Below, in pieces: positions 10,571 to 20,963 of a stretch of DNA of 64,000 nucleotides. The stretch lies in contig LR990040.1 of NCBI GenBank assembly GCA_905147135.1, forward strand, positions 26,363,857 to 26,427,856, in the 5' to 3' direction. The stretch is from Blastobasis lacticolella (lineage: Eukaryota > Arthropoda > Insecta > Lepidoptera > Blastobasidae). Numbering within the stretch: the stretch's first letter is position 1; each line of letters begins with the position of its first letter. Below the pieces are notes generated by a model. It was not told where the DNA came from, did not search any database, and was given only the letters and a program-made list of their open reading frames with translations. Position numbers and translations under genes: made by a program.

Positions 10571-12067
10571 ATGGGTACAAATAATAATAACTTTACATGC
10601 GTTAAATCGCAAATATCGACGGTTAGCTATAATTGCAAGTCCCTCAAGAGGTCTGCCGATTATGTGCGTGAACTCTGTGATACAGCTGATATCCTGCTAT
10701 TGCAGGAGACTTGGTTACTGCCGCATGACCTTGACTATGTACAATCTATTCATGGAGAGTTCCTAGGTATTGCTAAGTCATCTGTGGATACCTCGGCAGG
10801 TATGTTGCGCGGTAGACCGTATGGTGGTCTGGCAATACTCTGGAGGAAAGAAAAAATTCCAAATGTAAAGGAGGTACACTGTATTAACACTAGGATTAGT
10901 GCTATATGTATAGGTATCGGTTTAAGATCGATTCTAGTAATAAATGTATACATGCCTACAGATAATTCCGAATTAGATAGTCTAACTGAGTTCATAAGCT
11001 GCCTTGGTTGTATAAACGCCATAATTGAAGAAAATAGTGTAGAGACTTGTCACGTATTGAGTGATTTCAATGCACACCCGAGCGCTCGTTTTGGTAGAGA
11101 ATTACAAAATTTTTGCACTGAACAACGTGGCATTGTGCTGATGTGAAACTATTAGGCGTGGACTCTGAAATATTCACATTTATAAGTGACGCTCATGGTT
11201 CATGCAGATGGCTAGACCATTGTTTTAGCAAATATTGAACGTATTTCAGAGCGCACTGTTAAAAACTCACCTATCAAACAAGGGGGAATTCGATGGGGTT
11301 CCAAAAATGCTCATCAACAAGACTGTTATTACGAATTTTGTAACATTAATTTAAACAAAATTAATGATTCCTTAATTTGTCACATGTGCGATAAGGCTGT
11401 AAACTGTTGTAATATAGAAGAACACTATATGTTTATTGACAAATTGTATAACAACATGGTGTCTGTGCTTAGTAACGGTGCGAAACTGACGTTCGATTCT
11501 CGTCCCGATGGTGGCAAAAATAATAAGCAGATAATAGGCTGGAACCACCATGTCAAAGATTACCACCTTCTCTATAGATCGTGTTTTAGTACCTGGGATG
11601 CTTGCGGAAAGCCATCTGATGGTCCTTACTATGAAGCAATGTGCACATATCGTAGAGACTTTAAAAATAAACTTAAACGGTGTCAGAAAAATGAAGCCAG
11701 AATAAAATTTGACTTTTTGGCTACAGCGAGAAATGACAAAAATTTCAGTAAATTCTGGAAAGAAACCAAGAAATTTGGATCTAAACAGGCACTTCGTATA
11801 AGCGTTGACGGTTTTCAGGATCCTGTGGAGATAGCAAATAAGTTTAGGAGCAACTTCATGCTCAGTCCAGAATTATTCACTAAGCGCCTTGCTGGTGGCC
11901 GTCCTATTGATGATTCAGTGGCTACAGGTTGTCACGACCAGGTCAGGTTCTCTCCTGATAATGTTGCTAAGGTTGTGAAAGGCATAACAAAGGGTAAATC
12001 ACCTGGATATGACGAGTTATGCCTCGAGCATATACTTTTTTCCGGCAAGATGTTGTATGGAAAATTA
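10571..12067 (+). pseudogene. LINE ORF2 endonuclease part (A2)
   Basis: Counterpart of 2520-4016, with the same frame break after about 190 codons, the same loss of the SDH-containing 85 bp and the same RT deletion. The 12068-12368 stretch after it is the non-coding tail. Confidence 0.78.
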
Positions 12068-12368
12068 TCTCAATCACCATCATCAACGAACATCGTAAGC
12101 TATATAATATTGTCAACACTGCACTAATTTAGGTATAAATAACACTGTATTTTAGATTTAAGTTAGTATTGTTTTAATAAACCAAGTGTAACCTCTGCCT
12201 GATTAATAAATTATTTTTATTAATTACTCCGCCGCCCCCAACTTAATTCCTGCAATAAAACTTTTATATTATAAATCTGAAGTTATCGGCAAACGGCAAA
12301 ACAGTAGTCATAGGAACAGCATACAGACTGCCTTGGCTGAGCCCTGGGATATTTATTTTATTTTTATT

Positions 12369-13251
12369 GTATTTATTTATTCAGGAAACAAACAGTCTTT
12401 TAACAAAATTACATGCAATTTCATTTCACAAACAGACCTACAGTTCCATATAAAATTAAACTAGTTTTACTATAACTAGTCGAGCAGAAAGAGACTATTG
12501 CACGAATACGACACAACATTGCTAGCAACACTTAAAGATTAAACATCGTAATTCAGTATGAAGGTAAATATTTCACAAAAATTTTACGCAAAGGTATTAT
12601 GAACTACATCAGTTCTATTAATTTCTTTTTAAACTGCGAGATACTTAAGAAAAATACGTCAACACTGCTTAGATTATTATTGTGATAGTAAAAGGATCGT
12701 CTGTAGTAGGTATTTTTGGCATAATTCGTTTTAAACGGTGCCATATAGAATGTATCATGAGAACGTGAAGAGGGTCGAGGTACCTTAAACGTAATCATGC
12801 CCAGAAGTGTTCCCGAGTCAACATGATTATTAATTATTTTAAAACAGGAATAATGCATCCAGGTAATTACGCCTATCTTCCAGTGAATGGATTTTATGTC
12901 TCGATGCACTTGTTTCGTAATAAATGAACTGCTGACCAGTCTCATAGTCCAGCGATTTTATAAACTTATTTTGACCTTTTCCAATCTTAATATATGAACG
13001 ATATACTGTGAACTCCAAACTACACTTCCAAATTCTAGATTACTCCGGACATATTATGAATAATATAACGTTTTTAAGGTAACAACTTTTTGAAAGGATT
13101 TCCCAATCGAAGGGTAAATCCCAGTTTTTAAATGCTTTGGAGATTATATTATCAATATAAATATGTATTAAAATGCAGTTTCGAGTCCAGAGCAATCCCA
13201 AGGTCCCGAAGTTTAATCTTGACTCATACACTTGACATTGAAATAGTGAGA
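12369..13251 (-). pseudogene. Antisense LINE C-terminus, first (A2)
   Basis: Counterpart of 4318-5200; the 113-codon closing frame is at 12945-12604. The following 13252-13617 shows no gene. Confidence 0.68.
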
Positions 13252-13617
13252 TAGGTTGAAAACAGTGCGTATTGTGTCACATTTAATAATTTATGACCAT
13301 TTCCTTTGTCGGTAGATTGCACTTCACTAGTTCTTTGTTCCGATTTTTTTACATTTATTTGTTAAAATTGTTTATTTTCACTAAATATTGTTTAATATTG
13401 CGTTTATTTTGGGTTTTGTACAGTTTACAAATCGATTCACATCGATAGATGTCGTTACTCTTCGTCGTACAACTTGCCAAATTTAAGCGTTTATAATTCG
13501 CTCTAAATGTAGATACCACTTTCAATTATTATTTGTACTATATTACATTAAAATAAAACACTTATTTAACTGTAGAATGTATAAATTATTTCAAAAAATT
13601 AATTGACGTTGAACTAG

Positions 13618-14651
13618 TGTTTTATTTTATTTTATTTTATTTGGAAGACCAACAGCTATCCAACAACATAATAATAACAATCTTACGAAACAGAAAGCCA
13701 ATTACAGGTCTTCGCTGATACGTGACGCCTTTGGAATACAAATAAGAAAATCTGTTGATATACCTATACCGAGAATAAATTGGACACTTAAAACTAATAC
13801 AGTAGTACCACAGTATTACTACAACTAGTACACTACTACTAGTACTACTACAGTATCTACATATTACACATAAACTAAATTTAAAACTATTACAATATTA
13901 TACTAGTAGTTCGACAACCAAACATGCTCGCCAACTATGTAACAAATTAAGAAATTATTAATATAAGAAAATTATTTGTCAAAAGCCCTCCGCGTTACAA
14001 GAACGTCTTGCCGCTACAACACTTGTATTAAATAGTTCTGTATCAGTTTCCAACGCTAAGTTATTAAAGTTCCTACAAGCACGCCAGAGGAATGAATTCT
14101 GAGTGTAATTAGTAGATACAGCGCTAAGGGAGAATACATTATTATGACGTAGATTTCTTACGGGCACACATAAATTTAATTTATAAAGAAGCTCGGAACA
14201 ATCAATAGTGCCAGTGGAAATTTTCAATAAAAATACCATGTCTGCGGTCGACCGGAACCAAATGGTGTCGACTACACACATCCAGGTAATTCTCTGAGTG
14301 ATACTCCTCACCTAGGCGAAAGCTCAAGTAACGAACAAACCTTCTCTGAATGTTCTCGATGCGCCCGACGTATACCATATATGCAGGGTTCCAAATTTGA
14401 GACGCGTACTCCAGGTTACTGCGCACGCAAGTGCAATAAAGAATTTTTAAAGTGTTCGCTTTGGAGAAGTCCCTGGAGCAACGCATCACAAATCCCAACA
14501 TTTTAAATGGTTTATTGATGATGGCATTCATGTGAACGTCGAACATTAGTTTGCAGTCGTGTATTACACCTAAATCGCTGTATGTATAAATGTTTACGTA
14601 AGGGTGCTGCTACCACTCTTTCCTACGGTACAGGCAGTTCTCGTTTGTCAT
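13618..14651 (-). pseudogene. Antisense LINE C-terminus, second (A2)
   Basis: Counterpart of 5567-6600, with frames 14546-14202 and 14311-13979 overlapping at the same frameshift. Confidence 0.72.
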
Positions 14652-14963
14652 AATAAAACCATTTTAAACTACTGTGCTGTAGTTTATAGGTAGACAATTT
14701 ATAAGATTATTTTTGATGAATAGCAAACGCTACATACCATCCTTGCATACATTCCTGCTGCACATCAGTTATTCTTGTAAACATCCAACAATATCTGCTG
14801 CAACAGAGTGGCTCGAGATTACTTTTCCTTTTTCTGCGTAGTATTGGGATCCTTTCTTAGAAGCAACGACAAAATTCGGGTATAATATGTCAATTTCATA
14901 GAATTGCGCAATATGGCTGCATTTAGAAACACCTGCAAGCAAATAGTCTAGAATAAATTAACG

Positions 14964-15091
14964 TGTAGTATGTATACTTATTATGCTTAAGATGTACACT
15001 ATGTAATAAATAGGCTTGTCTTATTACTAATAAAGCCAGTACTATCTCAACCTCGGACATCGTTTTATTTACATAACGTCCCGGCCTTACA
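14964..15091 (+). repeat. 5' LTR (128 bp)
   Basis: Direct repeat of 20836-20963, matching base for base by eye. It is bounded by TG and CA and contains AATAAA twice (GTAATAAATAGG and CTAATAAAGCC), so polyadenylation signals are present. It is short for this group. I see no clear TATA box. Confidence 0.95.
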
Positions 15092-15109
15092 TGGCGACCC
15101 TGCCAGCCG
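15092..15109 (+). promoter_or_regulatory. Primer-binding site, tRNA-Arg-like
   Basis: TGGCGACC begins immediately after the LTR, as expected for the complement of a tRNA 3' CCA end. The first eight bases match the start of the mdg1/412-type site that uses tRNA-Arg, as I recall it. The remainder is less certain. Confidence 0.65.
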
Positions 15110-15270
15110 GTAACAGGAGACCGAGCGACCGGCCGGCCCGCGCGCATTCTAATATGAACCGTTAATCATAAACATTAAGTGATCTGCAAAAATAAGTTAA
15201 TACAAAATGACACAATGTAATTGTAATATTCGCGTACTGTTGTGTGTCGAGCAAATTATTATATTTAAAA

Positions 15271-15564
15271 ATGGGTTCAAGTCAATCCAGTGAAAAGGAG
15301 GAGATTGTGATAGCCCAGAACGCCGCTGGCGGCTCTAATAGCGCCGAGATAAATGAGCTGAAGATTCATGCCAGTACAACCAATATAATTTTGATTTTAA
15401 TATGCATGTTATTAATACTTGGAGGGCTAATTATTACCTACCGATTGTACATGAAGTGCCATAAACGAATGATAGCACGAGAGGTCAACGAATTGACTTT
15501 ACGTCGAGCTACGAGTATTTTACGTCGCCGTCGTGAACGCGAAGAAAAAGATGAAATGATTTAG
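15271..15564 (+). CDS. Small acylated-type membrane protein ahead of gag (97 aa)
   Basis: I do not know this protein's function. The ATG at 15271 is chosen because it gives MGSSQSS, the glycine-2/serine-6 pattern of N-myristoylation; an upstream in-frame GTG at 15244 would hide it. Residues 8-38 are polar and partly acidic. Residues 39-57 (NIILILICMLLILGGL and following) form one clear membrane span. Residues 58-70 are basic (YRLYMKCHKR), and residues 78-90 are arginine-rich with a TSILRRRRER stretch. There is no signal peptide. The frame lies in the leader between LTR and gag, 202 bases before the gag ATG. The layout of acyl anchor, single span and polybasic juxtamembrane segment resembles reovirus FAST fusion proteins and small viroporins in topology only. 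Confidence 0.7.
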   Translation: MGSSQSSEKEEIVIAQNAAGGSNSAEINELKIHASTTNIILILICMLLILGGLIITYRLYMKCHKRMIAREVNELTLRRATSILRRRREREEKDEMI

Positions 15565-15766
15565 CGGCATGGAAGATTGTGTTTTAAAGTGTGGTGTTTA
15601 ATGGGCAATATATGTGCAGTGCGGTTCCATAGTGTGTTAATGTAATCCTATAATATTTTAGAGACCCTAAGTGACAGAGTTTTATGTCATCGGTACATAA
15701 GTTTACCGTTACTATTTATAATGTTCTGGTATGTACTAGATCTATTAAGTCCATTAACTAGATTAT

Positions 15767-16996
15767 ATGGCTGACTACTTTGTGTTGTATTTTGATGAGC
15801 TAACAAAAATTAAAGAATACCTAAGAAAAGTAGGTCCAAAGAGACGTGAAAATACTGATATTTGTAAGAAAAAGTTAATAGAAGCTACACAAATATATAC
15901 AAAATTTGAAAATCATTTGTCGATTATACATGAACACTTTGACCAGTACACTGCAAACGAAATAGAAATATTCAGTAGTTATAGTGAAAAGATAACATTA
16001 ACTTACGAGGATATTAAAAATTTTTGTTATCAAACCCATCAAAGTAGTTCAACAGAAGACATTGCTAATAACTGTGCCAAAATGTCTACTGGTGAAAAAT
16101 TTGATTTGAAAACAGCTGTGTCCTTGATACCAGTCATGAATGACAGTGAAGAAGTAACAAAACAAATAATCTCTGCAATTGAATTGTATGACTCCATGTT
16201 AGACCAAAATTCAAAACTGATCTTAATTAATTTTGTAATTAAAACACGTCTCTCCGAAAAAGCAAAATTGCGTATATCTCAAAGCTATACGACTGTGTTG
16301 CAGCTTGTTGATGATATGAAGAAGTATCTGCTGTCTAAAAAGTCATTCACCGCTCTACAACAGCAATTGCTACGGGCTACACAAAATCAACAGAGTATTC
16401 AGGAATTCGGTGAGCAAATTGAACGTTTATTCGTTGAGTTGACAATTTCGCAAGCAGATGGAGATACCACAAAATTTAATGTGTTAAAACCGTTAAACGA
16501 AAAAACAGCTATTAGGAGGTTTTCCGACGGATTGCGAAATGGTCATCTCAGCACCATTATTTCAGCCAGAAACTACGATAGCCTAAAAGACGCTATTAGA
16601 GGTGCCCTTGACGAAGAAACATCATCTTTTTCCGACGGAACTGTTATGAATTTTTCCGGAAATAGATATTATAATAGAACGTTTTATCGTGGCCAAATAC
16701 GCGGAAATTCTAATCGTGGCGAATTTCAAAGTCATACAAATAGGTATGGTAACTCGTCAAGCCATGACGGGGATGCAAATATTAATCGCGGCACGTTTAA
16801 TGCACGAGGTAGATCCGGGAATCGCGGTGGTAGACAAAACTACCGCGGACGAAAGTATTATCGGGACTCACGGATGTATTATATGAATAGTGACACCCAA
16901 AACGATCAAAACTCTTCGGACAATAGTCAAGAAGAAGTAAAACCGGAACAAAGCAAGGAAATCGAAAACAACGATTATCAGTTTTTTCGTTGTTGA
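15767..16996 (+). CDS. gag: Gag structural protein of the mdg1-like element (409 aa)
   Basis: Gag forms the particle that packages the element RNA. The ATG at 15767 opens a 409-residue frame. The N-terminal third is helical and charged. The middle carries FDLKTAVSLIPVMND at about 111, a capsid-type block I associate with mdg1/412 gags, then LINFVIKTRLSEKAKLRIS, FGEQIERLFVELTISQA and LKDAIRGALDEE. The end (about 310-370) is rich in RG, GR and NRG motifs and aromatic residues. There is no CCHC zinc knuckle, so the RG-rich tail is the likely RNA-binding part. The frame ends in TGA at 16994, and the pol frame lies one base forward. Confidence 0.92.
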   Translation: MADYFVLYFDELTKIKEYLRKVGPKRRENTDICKKKLIEATQIYTKFENHLSIIHEHFDQYTANEIEIFSSYSEKITLTYEDIKNFCYQTHQSSSTEDIANNCAKMSTGEKFDLKTAVSLIPVMNDSEEVTKQIISAIELYDSMLDQNSKLILINFVIKTRLSEKAKLRISQSYTTVLQLVDDMKKYLLSKKSFTALQQQLLRATQNQQSIQEFGEQIERLFVELTISQADGDTTKFNVLKPLNEKTAIRRFSDGLRNGHLSTIISARNYDSLKDAIRGALDEETSSFSDGTVMNFSGNRYYNRTFYRGQIRGNSNRGEFQSHTNRYGNSSSHDGDANINRGTFNARGRSGNRGGRQNYRGRKYYRDSRMYYMNSDTQNDQNSSDNSQEEVKPEQSKEIENNDYQFFRC

Positions 16997-17006
16997 AAAT
17001 AATAAA

Positions 17007-20000
17007 ATGAATAATTGCAACCATTCCAACCTTTGTCATTATAATTATTTTAACTCAGTACAATTACACCTTGGTAACAAAAAGTGCACTTGGCTAATTG
17101 ATACGGGTGCGTCACTCAGCGCGGTGAAGTACGAGACATTGATACAGCATAACATACCATTCCATATAGGGGAAGTGAAGATACAAGGTATATGCGGTGA
17201 ACTTTGCTCCGTGGGGTATGTTTACTTACGCTTGTCTTTTATGGAACAAGAATTTGTACACAAGTTTCATGTATTCAAAGACTTGTGTTGCTCAGGCGAT
17301 GGAATAATAGGTTTAGATTTCTTATACAAATATAAAAGCAATATAAATTTAGAATTAAACACGGTAAAATTAATTAATCAAGATGCTTATATAACACTAC
17401 CTTTACACTCGGGTTTGTTTAGGAATAACAATTACTTGCATGTACCCCCTAGGTCCGAGTCTATACACTACGTAGCTACGAGCGAAATTAATGACTGCGT
17501 AATACTTCCAAAACAATTATGCGAAGGTGTATTTTTGGCAGGTGCTATTGTTTCTCCGAATAACGGGAAGATACCAATACAAATATTAAATACACGCGAA
17601 GAGGAAGTTAATTTAAGTTATTTTAACCAAGATATCGAAAAATTAAGCGATTATTATATTCGTTCCTTTGAAAGGAGTACCGTAAATTCCGACCGAGTTA
17701 AAAAGCTATTCTCTCATTTAAATTTAAATGAACTTAATAAGGAAGAACGGTTGGAAATCGAAAAAATATGCGCCAAATATTCAGATATATTTCACCTAGA
17801 AGGCGACAAATTTTCAACATCAAATATTTATCAGCAATCAATACATTTAAAACCAAACACCACTCCCATTTATACTAAACAGTATCGCCTACCAAAATCA
17901 CAAACCACGGAAATTAAAAAACAGATACATCAAATGTTGGACAATGACGTCATAGAAGAAGCTAAATGTGAATGGTCATCCCCTATTCTTTTAGTTCCCA
18001 AAAAATCTGATTCCGGGGAAAGAAAATATAGACTAGTGGTCGACTATCGCAAATTAAACAATGAAATTACGGATGATAGGTTTCCACTACCTAATATTTT
18101 GGACATATTGGATTCCTTATCAGGAGCCATCTACTTTAGTCACTTGGATTTACATAATGGTTATTATCAAATAACACTAGACCCAAACAGTAGAGACTGT
18201 ACATCCTTTACTTTTGATAAACAGTATCGTATGAAACGCATGCCTATGGGCTTAAAAACTAGCCCAAGCGCATTTTCACGAGCTATGACTGTAGCTTTAT
18301 CTGGCCTCAACTACGAAAAATGTTTCGTGTATCTAGACGACTTAATTGTTTTTGGTAGAAATTTAGACATTCATAATAAAAACCTAATTGATGTTTTCTC
18401 TAGACTTAGACAAGTTAATTTCAAGTTAAATCCTAAAAAGTGTAAATTCTTACAGAAAGAAATGTTATATTTGGGGCACGTCGTCACTGCAGAAGGTGTA
18501 AAACCGGATCCAATGAAAATACAAGTATTAAATGATTATCCAATCCCAAAAACAAGTGATGAAGTCAAACGCTTTGTTGCCTTTTCTAATTATTACCGCC
18601 GTTTCATACCCAACTTTGCGGAAATCGTTAGTCCATTAAATCAATTATGTAAGAAAACGGTACCTTTCCTTTGGTCAAATAACTGTCAAAATTCTTTCGA
18701 ATATTTAAAACAATGTCTTTCAAGCCCACCAGTACTCCAATATCCAGATTTTACAATAGAAAATGAATTTCAATTATTTACCGATGCGTCAGGGGTAGCC
18801 ATCGGTTCAGTACTTTGCAATAAAGACGGTCGTCCAGTAGCTTACGCTAGTCGAGGTTTAAATAAAGCCGAACTCAACTATCCAACAATCGAGAAAGAAA
18901 TGCTAGCAATAGTATGGTCTATTAAATATTTTAGGCCCTATTTGTTTGGTAAAAAATTTAGAATTTTTACCGATCATAGGCCGTTGGTGTATCTATTTAA
19001 CATGAATGATCCGTCTAGCAGATTAACTAAATTTCGACTAAGTTTAGAAGAGTACGACTTTGTCGTAGAATATGTAAAAGGTAAAGATAACGCAACTGCA
19101 GACGCGTTATCTAGAGTAGTTTTGTCATCAGATGATTTAAAATCAATGAACGAACGGGTAATAAATGTGTTGACACGAGCGCAAACTAGACGTATGGATA
19201 GTGATAACAGAAACGATATAAATACGACATTAAAAGACACTCCCACTTACAATCGGACTGACAACCGGAAAGTTGTGGAGATGCTTAAAAAACCCTTAAA
19301 TTCGGTAGAATTAAAATTAACAACAAGGCATGCCATGCATAATATTAAAAATATATCAAGCCATGGTTTATTTGCGTATTCCGACTTAACTATACTAACA
19401 TGCCTAGAAGCTCGATCATGTGTAACGCGAGACGTTTACGTGAGAGAACTAGAGCAGTTTTGTTTAAAATTACAAATTAAAGAAAGATATGTAATAACGA
19501 ATGAATATAATAAAGAATACATAACGTGGTTAACCAAAATAATTAATAAAATGGAAAAATGGACCGGTCCACGAATATTCCTTATCAAAGGAGTGCAAAG
19601 AATTATAAGAGATGACGATAAGAGAGTAATTATTAACGATTTCCATCTCCTACCGACCAGTGGTCATGCCGGTATACGAAGAATGACCAACAACATTAAA
19701 AAATATTATTTCTGGCCGGGCATGGAGCGTGACGTCATCGACTTTGTTAAAAAATGCCAAAAGTGTCAGAAGCAGAAGCATTCTGTGCGCATAAAAGAAC
19801 CCATGATCATTACTACGACAGCAGAGGCTGCCTTCGATAAAGTTTTCTTAGATATAGTTGGACCCTTAGATAAGGATTATTATAATAAGAATTATATTTT
19901 AACAATACAATGCGAACTCACAAAGTTCGTTGAAGCTTATCCCCTAGAACGTAAGGATACGGTTAGCGTAGCAAAGGCTTTTGTAGAGAATTTCATTCTT

Positions 20001-20642
20001 CGATTCGGCGTGCCACGTGAAATTGCAACTGACAGAGGTACGGAATTTATATCATCAACAATGCAAGAAGTGTGTAAGTTACTTAACATCAACCAGTTAA
20101 CAGCAACAGCTTACCATCACGAATCTATTGGTGCATTAGAAAACACACATAGACATTTAAATTCTTACCTTCGTATCCAAACTAATAATGAAGCGAAAAC
20201 ATGGAGTTCATGGATTCCATTCTGGTGTTTTTGTTATAATACCAGTGTTCATACCTCAACAAAATTTACTCCTTATGAGTTAGTTTTTGGAAAAACTTGT
20301 AATTTACCATCCAACTTAACTACCAATATAGAACCACTTTATAATAGCGACAATTATCCATTAACATTAAAACATAGATTACAGATATCGCATCAACTTG
20401 CTAGACAAAATTTAATATTGTCAAAAGAAAATAGGAAAAAACAGTACGACAGAAATGTTAACACGGTAATGTATAAAGAAAATGATCTAATATTATTAAG
20501 AAACGAAAACGCTAAAAAGATTGATAATGTGTACAACGGTCCATATACTGTAATTGCAGATGAGTCACCAAATGTAAAAATTATAAAAGATAACAAAATT
20601 GAAACTGTGCACAAAAACAGAACGAAGCCATATACAATGTAA
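17007..20642 (+). CDS. pol: Pol polyprotein: protease, RT, RNase H, integrase (1211 aa)
   Basis: The single open frame contains all four enzymes. Protease: DTGA at 32-35, later IIGLDFL. Reverse transcriptase: motif A HLDLHNGYYQ with D381, RMPMGLKTSPSAF, and YLDD at 442-445. RNase H: FTDASG with D593, the IEKEMLA block and TDHRPLVYL. Integrase: zinc finger H880, H887, C917, C920; catalytic D949, D1009 and E1045, which is exact D-x59-D-x35-E spacing; and a C-terminal NGPYTVI (GPY/F) module. There is no chromodomain. Every catalytic residue I looked for is present and no stop interrupts the frame. The ATG at 17007 is 10 bases past the gag stop, and the frame is open back to 16941. Confidence 0.97.
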   Translation: MNNCNHSNLCHYNYFNSVQLHLGNKKCTWLIDTGASLSAVKYETLIQHNIPFHIGEVKIQGICGELCSVGYVYLRLSFMEQEFVHKFHVFKDLCCSGDGIIGLDFLYKYKSNINLELNTVKLINQDAYITLPLHSGLFRNNNYLHVPPRSESIHYVATSEINDCVILPKQLCEGVFLAGAIVSPNNGKIPIQILNTREEEVNLSYFNQDIEKLSDYYIRSFERSTVNSDRVKKLFSHLNLNELNKEERLEIEKICAKYSDIFHLEGDKFSTSNIYQQSIHLKPNTTPIYTKQYRLPKSQTTEIKKQIHQMLDNDVIEEAKCEWSSPILLVPKKSDSGERKYRLVVDYRKLNNEITDDRFPLPNILDILDSLSGAIYFSHLDLHNGYYQITLDPNSRDCTSFTFDKQYRMKRMPMGLKTSPSAFSRAMTVALSGLNYEKCFVYLDDLIVFGRNLDIHNKNLIDVFSRLRQVNFKLNPKKCKFLQKEMLYLGHVVTAEGVKPDPMKIQVLNDYPIPKTSDEVKRFVAFSNYYRRFIPNFAEIVSPLNQLCKKTVPFLWSNNCQNSFEYLKQCLSSPPVLQYPDFTIENEFQLFTDASGVAIGSVLCNKDGRPVAYASRGLNKAELNYPTIEKEMLAIVWSIKYFRPYLFGKKFRIFTDHRPLVYLFNMNDPSSRLTKFRLSLEEYDFVVEYVKGKDNATADALSRVVLSSDDLKSMNERVINVLTRAQTRRMDSDNRNDINTTLKDTPTYNRTDNRKVVEMLKKPLNSVELKLTTRHAMHNIKNISSHGLFAYSDLTILTCLEARSCVTRDVYVRELEQFCLKLQIKERYVITNEYNKEYITWLTKIINKMEKWTGPRIFLIKGVQRIIRDDDKRVIINDFHLLPTSGHAGIRRMTNNIKKYYFWPGMERDVIDFVKKCQKCQKQKHSVRIKEPMIITTTAEAAFDKVFLDIVGPLDKDYYNKNYILTIQCELTKFVEAYPLERKDTVSVAKAFVENFILRFGVPREIATDRGTEFISSTMQEVCKLLNINQLTATAYHHESIGALENTHRHLNSYLRIQTNNEAKTWSSWIPFWCFCYNTSVHTSTKFTPYELVFGKTCNLPSNLTTNIEPLYNSDNYPLTLKHRLQISHQLARQNLILSKENRKKQYDRNVNTVMYKENDLILLRNENAKKIDNVYNGPYTVIADESPNVKIIKDNKIETVHKNRTKPYTM

Positions 20643-20796
20643 CCATTTATTAAAATACTATTGTAACTATGTACTTTTATAATCATGTAATCATTATATA
20701 ACTTATGTACGCATTACGAAAGTACTTATGTAAACAATATCAATATTGTATTTGATTTAATTTTAAGAAAAAAGAAAAAAAAATTATTGTTTCTTT

Positions 20797-20802
<6 letters not shown>
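20643..20802 (+). other. Post-pol AT-rich leader to the 3' LTR, no env
   Basis: Short and AT-rich, with no frame that could encode an envelope protein. Confidence 0.7.
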
Positions 20803-20827
<25 letters not shown>

Positions 20828-20835
20828 TTGGGAGG
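20803..20835 (+). promoter_or_regulatory. Polypurine tract with long A run
   Basis: A run of about 25 A residues is followed by TTGGGAGG directly against the 3' LTR. GGGAGG is the likely plus-strand primer. The A run is unusually long and may vary between copies. Confidence 0.75.
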
Positions 20836-20963
20836 TGTAGTATGTATACTTATTATGCTTAAGATGTACACTATGTAATAAATAGGCTTGTCTTATTACT
20901 AATAAAGCCAGTACTATCTCAACCTCGGACATCGTTTTATTTACATAACGTCCCGGCCTTACA
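20836..20963 (+). repeat. 3' LTR (128 bp)
   Basis: Matches 14964-15091 with no difference that I could see. It is followed by the AACG target duplication. Confidence 0.95.

Larger units (their letters stand above)
14964..20963 (+). mobile_element. Apparently intact mdg1/412-like Ty3/Gypsy LTR retrotransposon
   Basis: The element is 6,000 bp with 128-bp direct terminal repeats that look identical, starting TGT and ending ACA. AACG (14960-14963) precedes it and is repeated at 20964-20967, while A1 has a single AACG at the empty site (6909-6912). It holds a tRNA-type primer site, a small membrane-protein ORF, gag, a full pol and a polypurine tract, in that order. Gene order PR-RT-RH-IN is that of Ty3/Gypsy, and the gag character suggests the mdg1/412 group. 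No env-like frame follows pol (20643-20835 is non-coding). Identical LTRs and open frames point to a very recent insertion. Confidence 0.95.

Noticed and set aside
20393..20686. 97-codon hydrophobic minus-strand frame that could suggest an antisense membrane protein
   Set aside because: It is the complement of the integrase C-terminus; its hydrophobicity comes from the complement of lysine- and asparagine-rich codons.
20643..20835. Possible env gene after pol
   Set aside because: Only about 190 AT-rich bases remain before the 3' LTR, with no frame. The element is not an errantivirus with env.
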